Shown: piece after piece, positions 55,587 through 63,735 of the stretch
Layout of the letters: each line of letters opens with the position of its first letter
Numbering within the stretch: the first letter of the stretch is position 1
NCBI RefSeq assembly: GCF_918797505.1
Contig: NC_092795.1
Span: forward strand, 60,486,916 to 60,550,915
Length of the DNA stretch: 64,000 nt
Source: Bemisia tabaci
Lineage: Eukaryota; Arthropoda; Insecta; Hemiptera; Aleyrodidae
Direction: 5' to 3'
Program-made: the position numbers and the translations under genes
Notes under the pieces: generated by a model
What the model was told of the DNA's origin: nothing
Databases searched by the model: none
What the model saw: only the letters and a program-made list of their open reading frames with translations

Positions 55587-55619
55587 CAGCAGTAGGTTAT
55601 CCGATTGCCCGACGCCAGG
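55587..55619 (-). CDS. Candidate 33-nt micro-exon
   Basis: Minus strand: TGTTGTGAGTGCTTTCAG, 33 bases, GTACGTATTT. In phase 0 it reads PGVGQSDNLLL and joins in frame to NRLLLAADPLLT of the next exon. The acceptor is weaker (short pyrimidine tract). Upstream exons were not found. The leucine-rich junction is not known to me. Confidence 0.35.
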
Positions 55620-55839
55620 CTGAAAGCACTCACAACACTGTCACTGAAACTAACAATAAACTGAAAAACTTGGCTATTAATTAAGAGATTAAAATATTAT
55701 TGATATAGAATGAAACTGGTTCACTGTAAATTAAATAAATTGTCTGGATTTTCTATGCTGATTTCAATTCTGTCAATGTTAGGTGTTGCGAATGTATCGT
55801 GTCTTACTTTATAATATGAACTCATAAGAGTAATGCGTA

Positions 55840-56135
55840 AATTAAACGCGTAATACTTGGTGCGCGAAGCGCCTATGGGGTTTGGACCGTGAAGCGGTCA
55901 AGGAGCGTAGGGTTAAGTGTACCTCCTAAAATGTTTACATACACAGAGCACTGAAACAAATAAATCTATACAAAATCTGCGGCATATTGTATTTAACAGA
56001 CATTTTAGTTTAATATATGAAGATGAAATACTTTTCTTCGACGGAAAGCTCAACAAAATAGAAATAACCTACGACAAAGGTCTATCGGACTTTCGAAAAG
56101 TACTAAGGAATTTTAATTTCTTCCTTGCTACTTAA
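55840..56135 (+). other. Hairpin-rich segment and unrecognised ORF
   Basis: GCGCGAAGCGCC and GACCGTGAAGCGGTCAAGGA are small hairpins related to 36300-36375. A 72-codon frame follows (55917-56135) with IVFNRHFSLIYEDEILFFDG and NKIEITYDKGLSDFRKVLRN. The frame looks coding in composition, but no family is recognised; an inserted-element protein is possible. Confidence 0.3.
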
Positions 56136-56269
56136 ATAACTTCAAAAATTTTCAAATTCATAAATGGTGGACGGCACGTTAGTACATTGGTGGAAATATT
56201 TCTCCGCTTTCTCGTAAGGAAAACATAATTGAGAAATAGTTTAGACTTAACAGATAAGTGCAGTCTCTG

Positions 56270-57240
56270 GTGAACAAATTTTTAGATGGTGAATACATGA
56301 TTAATTGTTGCATTAATCATAACACCACCGAAGTATCTGAGTCGTTGTAATCAATTTACTTGTTCCATACCATATTCTTCCTAGTCAATCATTTTACGTG
56401 ATGATAGTGAACGTGTTTAGATAGCGAATGGCGCACAATTTTACGACCGGATGATGTGAATCCGAGTCTTTGAAATCTATGCGTTCTCTAATTTCTTTCA
56501 TCAGAAATTGACTTGACAGTTCTGACAACTCAATTCAATAGCGTTTCGTTCTATTCAACTTTCGTCCTATTTCATTATTTTACTACTGAGGACAACATGT
56601 TTAGATAGCAAATGGCGCCAACTTCCACATCTGATGGCGAATCTACGTCTTAAAGCAATTTTTTTCTCTTGTCTCTCTCATCGGAAAAGGAAATAAAAGT
56701 TCTCCCAACTCAACTCAAAAATATTGGACTTAGTTCCACTGTTTTCTGGTCTGTCCCATCATAAAATTCTAAATAAAAATTCTTTCAACTTGAACTCAGT
56801 GCAACATTTCATTCCATTTCGTTCCATAAAACTTTCGTCCTATTTCATTATTTTACTACTAAAAGCAACTTGTTTAGAAAGTAAATGGCGCCAACTTCCA
56901 CATCTCATGACGAATCTGAGTTTCATAGAGCAATTTTTTCTCTGATCTCTCATTGGAAAAGAAAATAAAAGTTCTCCCAACTCAACTCAAAAATATTGAA
57001 CTTGGTTCCACCGTTCTCTGGTCTGTCTCATCACAAAATTCTAAATAAAAGATCTTTCAACTCGCACTCATAAATACATTGTTTCATTTCGTTCCATGAT
57101 ACTTTCGTCCTAGTTCATTACTTTACATAGTGATAATATCATGTACCTAGGATGGTGAACTATGCACACTTCCACATCTAATAATGAATCTGAGTCGTTG
57201 AATTAAATTTTGCTTTCTTGTCTCTCTCGTCGGAGACAAA
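56270..57240 (+). repeat. Satellite-like repeat, units of about 270 bp
   Basis: TGTTTAGATAGC(A/G)AATGGCGCC with ACTTCCACATCT begins units near 56418, 56599 and 56869, a diverged one near 57143, and another fragment is beyond the insertions at 58434. Between 56599, 56869 and 57143 spacing is 270-274 bases. TTTCGTCCTATTTCATTATT and AAGTTCTCCCAACTCAACTC are common to units. Confidence 0.8.
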
Positions 57241-57339
57241 AGAAAAAAATTAACTGCCACTCAACGCTCTGAAAACTGAAAAATCCTCACGCTGGCTGAA
57301 ATACATACATACATACATACATACATATTTAAATTATGT

Positions 57340-57452
57340 TTTTTTGACGATCTCTCCTCATCTACGGTGTTAATGGCTTCAATGTTAAAGCACCAAATAA
57401 ATGTATTTACCAACCAACCATACATACATACATACATACATACATACATTCA
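57340..57452 (+). mobile_element. Non-LTR retrotransposon 3' end with (CATA) tail
   Basis: CATCTACGGTGTTAATGGCT then GCACCAAATAAATGTATTTA, CCAACCAACC and (CATA)n. An AATAAA signal followed by tetranucleotide repeats is the 3' end of elements that use microsatellite tails. The same 60 bases recur at 58010-58070. Confidence 0.65.
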
Positions 57453-57543
57453 AAATTACCTGTAAAGACGTTAATAGCCTGAGTCGCTGAATGTCTCAAA
57501 ATTATAATAACTAACTAACTAACTATAATAAATAACTAACTAA
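57453..57543 (+). mobile_element. Second retrotransposon 3' end with (TAAC) tail
   Basis: GACGTTAATAGCCTGAGTCG leads to TAACTAACTAACTAAC, interrupted by TATAATAAA. The TAAC array continues after the inserted element at 57977. Confidence 0.55.
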
Positions 57544-57976
57544 CCATAGGCGGTTCTAGACCTTCATTCTTGGGGGTGCCCAGAGGTGGAAAATGTCGGA
57601 AACCGGCTCCAAAGGGGACGGTCGCTCAGGGAAGGCCTAAGTTTCTGCCCTCAAGTTTTATCCCTTCCCTGCCCTCTTTTCTCTTTTTCTCTCCTTCCTC
57701 TCCACTTAAATACCTGTAAATTCAATTTAAAAAATTTTTAGCAGTACTTTCCTTCAAAACTACAATCTTACCATAAAAAAACAGTGGAATCTTTGTAAAA
57801 CACGGCTATCAATTTTAATTCTGTTTAAAGCATTTTCTATTGATTGCTGGGATTATTTCTCACAGTGAGCGAATACAGAATCTTTCAAAGCAGTAATTTC
57901 ACGGTTCCGATAACCGTACTTAATTTTTGCTTGGGGGTGCCTGGCACCCACTGGCACCCCCGTAGAACCGCCTATG
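57544..57976. mobile_element. TIR element inserted in a (TAAC)n array
   Basis: Starts CATAGGCGGTTCTAGACC and ends CCGTAGAACCGCCTATG. The 14-base inverted termini are perfect. Both flanks are TAACTAAC repeats, so it landed inside the microsatellite. The inner GGGGGTGCC / GGCACCCCC words pair as well. Non-coding, 433 bases. Confidence 0.88.
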
Positions 57977-58085
57977 TAACTAACTAACTAACTACATATC
58001 CTCATCTACGGTGTTAATGGCTTCAATGTTAAAGCACCAAATAAATGTATTTACCAACCAACCATACATACATACTATATATATA
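57977..58085 (+). mobile_element. Third retrotransposon 3' end (duplicate of 57356-57450)
   Basis: After TAACTAACTAAC the sequence CCTCATCTACGGTGTTAATG through (CATA)n is repeated, nearly identical to the copy at 57356. Three stacked tails point to repeated insertion into the same tail sequence. Confidence 0.65.
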
Positions 58086-58369
58086 TGACAGAAAATGAAT
58101 GACATATATATTCGTGATCTAGGACTCGAGATCGGTGCTCTTTACATGGTCCCAGGTCTAGGTCCCACCATGAGGGAGAACGCAATAGTGTATCTTTCCT
58201 TCGGAAAATACACTAAAAAAAGAAAATCATAAATATTGCACTCGGTTCCAAAGCTTTTTCTATTGCCTAATTGCACGATTGGATGACGTATCTAAGTCTC
58301 TGAAATTAATTTTGCTCCCTAATTTCTTTCGTCAGGAAATAAAGCCGAAGTTCTGCATCTCAACTCGTG

Positions 58370-58772
58370 ATAACAACTTCTCGTTTCATAGCCATTTCAT
58401 CTTGATTCATTACTTAACATTTTAAAAGCAACTTATTTAGATATTGAGTGATGCACGATTCCACAACTAGATAATAGAAGTATCTAACTATATTTTTCTT
58501 CAAATTCCCTCCGTGTAAAAAAAAAGAGAGAGAGAGAAGCACTGTGGTTTCGATGAGGAAATGATAGAATATTCCGCCTAAGTACGCTACCCACAACATT
58601 CTCCTCTAATTTCTTTCTTCACGGAGGGAATTTAAAGAAAAATATAGGTAGATATTTCTTTTATCTAGTTGTGGAATTATGCACCACTCACCATCTAAAT
58701 AAGTTACTTTTAAAATGTAAAGTAATGAACCAAGATGAAATAGCTATGAAACGAGAGGTTGTAATCACTTCT
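58370..58772. repeat. Foldback of the satellite unit
   Basis: The left arm (GTTTCATAGCCATTTCATCT ... CTAGATAATAGAAG ... CAAATTCCCTCCGTG) and right arm (CACGGAGGGAATTT ... TTATCTAGTTGTGG ... ATGAAATAGCTATGAAAC) are inverted copies of satellite-type sequence. The loop has a (GA)n run. Confidence 0.8.
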
Positions 58773-58814
58773 TTGGAGTCCTTCTTTCTGTTGAATCATT
58801 CCTTTCAGGAATAA

Positions 58815-58950
58815 GTAAAAAAAGAATGAGAGGTAAGGAATAAGAAAGTAGGAGTGCGAGGTAAGGAATGAGAAAGAAAGAATGAGAGGTAAAGAATGAG
58901 AGGGAGAGAATGAGAAAGAATGAGAGGGAAAGAATAATAGGGAGAGAAAA
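58815..58950. repeat. Purine-rich minisatellite (GAATGAGA)n
   Basis: Repeats of GGTAAGGAATGAGAAAGA-type words with GAATGAGAGG spacing. Low complexity; the minus-strand frame with serine and leucine runs is an artefact. Confidence 0.88.
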
Positions 58951-59049
58951 TTATTAGTACATAACAATTAAATACAAATGGAAAATAAAAGTACATGCAC
59001 CCGCCACCAAAGCACATGCACCCACCACCAACCCAAGTCAGTCAAAGTC

Positions 59050-59800
59050 AGTCGGCCACGGGCTGAAACGAGTTGGGGTCCGCGACACAAGAATGGTAAA
59101 AGGAGTTACCGCGCCATTCCTCTGCCTCGTTACTGCCGGCTCAGGGCCGAAAACAGCCCTGAATGGCAGCTACAAGACACAGGAATGGTTCGGGAACGCC
59201 GTTCACCATCCCTCTTATGTCGCAGACACAAACTCGCTTTTTCCCGCGGCGGGTAACCATCCTCTGATAAAAATGGTGACACTAAGAGTACCGAATGGAT
59301 ACACACACTCAGGTTGGCTACATGCTCATGAAGCATGAGCAAGCACCCACGCTTGATGACCACCCAACCATCCTGAGTGCACGCGAATTCGGGACACTCG
59401 GTGTCACTATTTTTACCCGAGGTAGCAGAGGCCGATTCGAAGGGATTTCAATGGCCACCGTCGGCGGGTACGGGCCGGCGGGTCGAGGCGGTCCGCAGAC
59501 GTCCCCTACTCGTGCGACCGCGTGGTCCACCAACGGTCGGGTTGGGACGACCCACCGGAAGGTCCGTCGAGCATTCCGTGGGACGGCACTGCCACCGGCC
59601 TACCTCCACTTCCAGGCTGAGGTTGCTAGCCCCCGGAAGCGAAGTTCGGTCGGTGGAATGCCGTTCCACGGAGTGCTCGAAGGACCGTCCGGTGAGACGT
59701 CCCCCCGAACGTCGATGGACGACGAGGGCGCACTTTTACCGGATCTGGTAGCGGCTGATCGTCGTTGTACGCTACGGCCGTGAGAGCAAGTCGCTGCGGC
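59050..59800. repeat. GC-rich island with large palindrome
   Basis: G+C-rich, unlike the AT-rich flanks. Between about 59505 and 59745 GGTCCGTCGAGCATTCCGTG pairs with CACGGAGTGCTCGAAGGACC, and pairing extends outward about 110 bases per arm. Long frames exist on both strands owing to composition. It sits immediately before a 97-bp tandem array of similar composition, so both probably form one repeat unit. Confidence 0.7.
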
Positions 59801-59837
59801 AGTGGAACTATCGAGGGGCCCTCTTGAAGAGAGCTCA

Positions 59838-60190
59838 CCCCAAGGCCCCAAGTCGCGTTTCCTTTGGAGCGCAGCACGTAGCCGCGCCCCCTTAAAACGC
59901 GACTTCATCGAGGGGCCCCCTTAAATATAACTCCTTCCAAGGCCCCAAGTCGCGTTTCCTTTGGAGCGCAGCACGTAGCCGCGCCCCCTTAAAACGCGAC
60001 TTCATCGAGGGGCCCCCTTAAATATAACTCACCCCAAGGCCCCAAGTCGCGTTTCCTTTGGAGCGCAGCACGTAGCCGCGCCCCCTTAAAACGCGACTTC
60101 ATCGAGGGGCCCCCTTAAATAAAACTCGCCCCAAGTCGCGTTTCCTTTGGAGCGCAGCACGTAGCCGCGCTCCGAAACGCGACTTCAGTT
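59838..60190 (+). repeat. 97-bp tandem array with internal palindrome
   Basis: CCAAGTCGCGTTTCCTTTGG starts at 59848, 59945, 60042 and 60131: spacing 97, 97 and 89. Each unit contains AAGTCGCGTTT and AAAACGCGACTT, so each can form a hairpin of about 70 bases, and GCAGCACGTAGCCGCGC in the loop. Units are almost identical. Confidence 0.95.
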
Positions 60191-60284
60191 TTCATTTTCA
60201 CCTCTTCAAGTGTGCTTGATAGGCACCCACCGTTGAGAATCAATTATATAATGAGCTTGTTCAGAAATTTTCCAGGATTTTTTT

Positions 60285-60315
60285 TTTTAATTCTTCGTTT
60301 ATTTTCTAGGTAATA
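60285..60315 (+). promoter_or_regulatory. Candidate recursive splice site
   Basis: Plus strand: TTCTTCGTTTATTTTCTAG is directly followed by GTAATATA. A strong acceptor abuts a donor-like GTAATA. It lies about 140 bases before the candidate exon at 60453, which could instead make this a simple alternative acceptor. Confidence 0.25.
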
Positions 60316-60452
60316 TATTTCCTTTGAAAGATATAAACTCACAAATCTTCGCCTTCTCAGCAATGAGTAATACTCGGCTCAAAATATGCAACTTAAGTTT
60401 TTTTATTTTTAGGGGGGTTGGTAATCATTTAGTCCCGAATAATCCCTGTGAG

Positions 60453-60565
60453 CTAAACGCGTTCTTGAGCGAGCGCTCACTGAAAAGGCTCATGAAAAAA
60501 CGAAAGATATTTCAAAAGCGAGGAAAGGAAAGAATGATGAAAAAGATGTGGTTGTGACGAACAAA
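60453..60565 (+). CDS. Candidate internal exon, charged helix
   Basis: The segment ends at ACAAA followed by GTAAGTCC. In the frame that is open to the donor it reads KRVLERALTEKAHEKTKDIS and KARKGKNDEKDVVVTNK, lysine- and glutamate-rich and probably helical. The acceptor would be CCCTGTGAG at 60452. A stronger acceptor (TTTTTTTATTTTTAG at about 60413) puts a different frame first, which would read GVGNHLVPNNPCELNAFLSE and stop at TGA 60555. Either reading is possible; no family is recognised. Confidence 0.3.
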
Positions 60566-61095
60566 GTAAGTCCCTTTATGTCAGTCGAGAGTAATTTTTT
60601 CTTTTCGCTTGTTTAGATCGCATTGAGTCAGATTTAATTTTACGAAAATTATTGCTTCGTTCTTCGATCGTTAATTGTTCATGAGAACGGGATAGTGAAG
60701 ATAATGTTTTGAAGTTGAACCCTTGCTATGGAGCTGATCCGCGAGATGATAACTGGGTACTTGCGATCGTTACACGAAGAGATACAAGAGAGTAAAAAAT
60801 TGAATAATATTCAATAACGATTCCGTGGGTCCGATGTTACAAAATTTTAGCACTCAAAGATGTTCGTTAGGATCAAAAATCGCTAGAATCGCAGAATTGA
60901 CTCCTATCTTGGCCAAGATTCCTTAAAAAAAACTTACATGAACGAGAAAAACATTTTCAGTCTTTCTTCAAAGCTTTAACGTACACAGAGAGAACAGAAC
61001 ATAAACTCCGATTCTAAGAGACGTTAATAAACTTAGGGAGTAATCTGAAAATAGAATAGATTCATTGTTTTAAAATTTTTACAAAAAAATATTGT
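60566..61095. other. Stretch without recognisable gene
   Basis: Likely intronic or intergenic; nothing supported. Confidence 0.4.
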
Positions 61096-61096
61096 T

Positions 61097-61308
61097 CTCT
61101 GGAAAAAAAGTCATTTGGATCAAGAGTCTAGACTCTTCACAGATTTGACAAAAAAAAATCACCTGATTCAATCAGATTTTTGCTTGAATCAAGAGAAAAT
61201 CTGCTTGGCTCTCGATTCAAGCAAAAAGCCGGTTGAATCACGAGTAATTTTTTTTGTCAAATTTTTCAACAGTCTGGACTCTCGATCCAAGAGACTTTTT
61301 TTCCAGTG
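61097..61308. mobile_element. MITE family A, copy 5 (TT duplication)
   Basis: Starts CTCTGGAAAAAAAGTCATTT and ends GACTTTTTTTCCAGTG, with TT on both sides. Shorter interior than the other copies and more divergence between arms; an older insertion. Confidence 0.85.
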
Positions 61309-61638
61309 TTGAAATCTAGTGTACAGCTATACAGAAAAAGAAGCAACGTACACTCAGGTCTAATTAGAACTGGAGTTAACTTTTTTTCTGGAATCATAAA
61401 ATTATTACGGTACCCTTCAAGTATTACGTAAGTTGCTTCGGGAAGGGGAGGGAAGAGGGGCTGTCCTTAGCTTGTAAGGTATTACGAGGAGGGGAGGTGG
61501 AGTAAAAAAAAGTGACCGAAATGCTTTACGCAATACTCAATCGGCCTTAAAGGGAACACACGAAGTAAAGGAAATCGTAGTTCTTAAATTGCTTCTTTCC
61601 AATTTTAAGCCCATGCTGAAATTCTAGAATCAATCTCA

Positions 61639-61908
61639 ATGAAATCTACTATACTATTAATTATTTCGGTCCTGGTAACAGACCTGCATTGTTTCCGGTC
61701 CGGAAATAATACTCAATACCAAAAAACTATGCTATTGACATGGCAGTGTAAGAGCTACGATTTCTTTTTCTCCGTTCATTGCCTGGAAAAGTTGGCCTTC
61801 ACAAAAGGCAGCGAGACGCCAAAGGCTTACATAGAAAATGTTGATGGACACATACTGCTCAATCAATTTGAGCCAAAGGACAGTAACCAATATCTTGCGG
61901 AGGATTAA
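61639..61908 (+). CDS. Putative small secreted protein, unrecognised
   Basis: An 89-codon frame starts MKSTILLIISVLVTDLHC, a good signal peptide with likely cleavage near residue 18, in the context CTCAATGA. The remainder (FRSGNNTQYQKTMLLTWQCK ... EPKDSNQYLAED) is polar with cysteines at about 18, 38 and 49. The frame ends at TAA, but after it the same frame continues open for 32 codons with SNCTYGKLNQPCLLRHELSK to TGA near 62011. The stop may thus be a recent nonsense change, or the gene ends there. A GTAAGA inside (61747) could also be a donor. No family is recognised. Confidence 0.35.
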   Translation: MKSTILLIISVLVTDLHCFRSGNNTQYQKTMLLTWQCKSYDFFFSVHCLEKLAFTKGSETPKAYIENVDGHILLNQFEPKDSNQYLAED

Positions 61909-62109
61909 AGTAATTGTACTTATGGCAAGCTAAATCAACCTTGCCTTTTAAGACATGAGTTATCAAAAATGAGGGTGATACCTATATTACAAAATTGAGA
62001 ATTTAATCACGAGAAAGGATAGTGTAACTTATATTTTTACTAAGCATTTAAACGGAAAAGATGTAGGTGTACGGTCCTTTGGCTTTAAGGTACAGACTTC
62101 CATTTAAAA

Positions 62110-62480
62110 ATATGCATTTTTTTCATGTTTTTTTTATTTTCTTCATTTTTACACTTTTTGTTTTTTTTGTTTTTTTATTTTTTTTCGTTTTTTTTCTTTG
62201 TTTTTTTGTTTTTTGTTTTTTTGGTTTTTTGTTTTTTTTGGTTTTTTTGTTTTTTTTTGTTTTTTTTTTTGTTTTTTTTGTTTTTTTTGTTTTTTTTTTG
62301 TTTTTTTTGTTTTTTTTTGTTTTTTTTTGGTTTTTTGTTTTTTTGTTTTTTTTTGTTTTTTTTGTTTTTTTTTGGTTTTTTTGTTTTTTTTGTTTTTTTT
62401 GTTTTTTTTTGTTTTTTTTTTTTTGTTTTTTTCGTTTTTGTTTGTTTTTTTTTTCTTTGTCTTTTTCTTTTTTTTACTTC
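62110..62480. repeat. (T)nG low-complexity tract
   Basis: About 370 bases of T runs of 5-12 separated by single or double Gs. Long frames of Phe, Leu and Val on the plus strand are artefacts. On the minus strand it would be an A-rich tract ending in ACAAAAAA, possibly an expanded poly(A) tail of a retroelement. Confidence 0.93.
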
Positions 62481-62791
62481 ATGTTTTTCATACAGCTTTT
62501 ACAGCCGCAATACAATTGAACAAATTAAAACTTGCACATCGTAAGTTTACTCAAAAAGTCCTCCGAGTTGGCCAATGTGGCATTAGCGGATGACTTTCGT
62601 GCAAATTTACGATGTACACGCTTTTTACACAGTTTAATAAATATATTCTACCATCATCTTTTGAAGAAAAAATCGCCGGAGTTCTCGCCGCCGGGCCACG
62701 CCGCGCCGTAGCCAACTTTCGTCCTCGAGTTGCAAACATGTTTCCTATCCACAAATTTTTCACGATGTGTAATCTTTCATATCATTGTCCT

Positions 62792-63126
62792 TCAGATCCC
62801 CGCTTCATCTGGAGAAATTTTTCGAAAAGTATACAAATAATCTTGTCCAATAGTTGTCGTCCTCTCTGGTCTATGCAAAGTCACCATCTTGGTACCATTT
62901 TCCTGACCATAAATTTGGGCAATGACTATCCACAGCAACAATGAGTTTGTGGTTTTGCTAACAGGTTCAGCAGCGTTTAGTGTGAGAGTAACATCTCCTG
63001 CCGCTTTCTCAGGAGAGAGGAAATGGGTCCTCCAGGTTTTCCATTTCAGCGATCAGAACAGGCTGAATTCTCGGTGTCTCATTGCTAGCGTAGAGTACGG
63101 TGAGATCACTGAGTCTGCAGCTGACG
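62792..63126 (-). pseudogene. Candidate minus-strand exon with in-frame TGA
   Basis: Minus strand: TAAGTCTGATTTTCTCAG, then a frame SAADSVISPYSTLAMRHREF SLF, a TGA at 63055-63053, then SLKWKTWRTHFLSPEKAAGD, VTLTLNAAEPVSKTTNSLLL, WIVIAQIYGQENGTKMVTLH and TTTIGQDYLYTFRKISPDEA to a stop at 62792. The part after the TGA looks clearly coding yet has no upstream ATG in frame. One nonsense codon in an otherwise open stretch of about 110 codons suggests a recent pseudogene or a different upstream splice. No family is recognised. Confidence 0.35.
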
Positions 63127-63513
63127 CTGAGAAAATCAGACTTAAGACATAAGTCTATATGAAAGGTGAAAGCTGGTGGACACCTATAGCTAATGTGAGA
63201 GATTTGCGCTATGTCTAATAGTGACAAGATCTTCGAATTAGCCCCTTGAGATGATGGCTGAGCCTACACGACGCACCTCTGCAGAGATCGTGAGCATTCT
63301 CGCGATAGTTTGTATTTGCACTTTATCTGATTCCGTCGAATGATCATTTTAATAAGACGGTAAAAAAGTTCAATTTTGCAAAATCGTACAGAGCTGCAAT
63401 CTCGTGTCAACTGCCTGCCTTTTTAGGGAGATCAATCAGCACAGTAAGTTAGTTCGATGGCTCCAAGACTATTTGCGTTGACGCAAAAAAATGTATTATT
63501 AGTCGTAAGGCCG

Positions 63514-63659
63514 TCATCTTCCGATTGGTGTCTCCTTTTCTTGGGCTACAGTAAGTAGGTAGGAGTCCTTGTAAATTCGTATAACCAGTGGCGAAGCAGC
63601 GGTATGACTGTATTTTCCTGAATTCAGACCAACGTAACCAGTGAGCGCTGAGCAAGTTC
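63514..63659 (-). CDS. Candidate minus-strand exon, unrecognised
   Basis: Minus strand: TTTTCTTCTTCACTGGCCCAG is a strong acceptor. One frame then reads TCSALTGYVGLNSGKYSHTA and SPLVIRIYKDSYLLTVAQEK before a stop at 63514. Possible exon of the same gene as 62792-63126 and 63736-64000. Part of it (near 63588) resembles a CAGTGGCG-type MITE end, which is a caution. Confidence 0.22.
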
Positions 63660-63735
63660 CTGGGCCAGTGAAGAAGAAAACAAATTGTACAAAACTTGCG
63701 GCTACTGGGTGAAGGGCACAGATACCGATCGCTTC

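Noticed and set aside
57261..57449. MYVCMYVC-type ORF on the minus strand
   Set aside because: Translation of the (CATA)n microsatellite.
59295..59908. Overlapping ORFs of 162, 124 and 102 codons
   Set aside because: They lie in a GC-rich palindrome, where stop codons are rare on both strands.
59838..60190. CRISPR-like array of repeated palindromic units
   Set aside because: Units are contiguous 97-bp tandem repeats without unique spacers, in eukaryotic sequence.
62067..62593. Long Phe/Val/Leu ORFs in three overlapping plus frames
   Set aside because: Pure translation of a T-run/G low-complexity tract.
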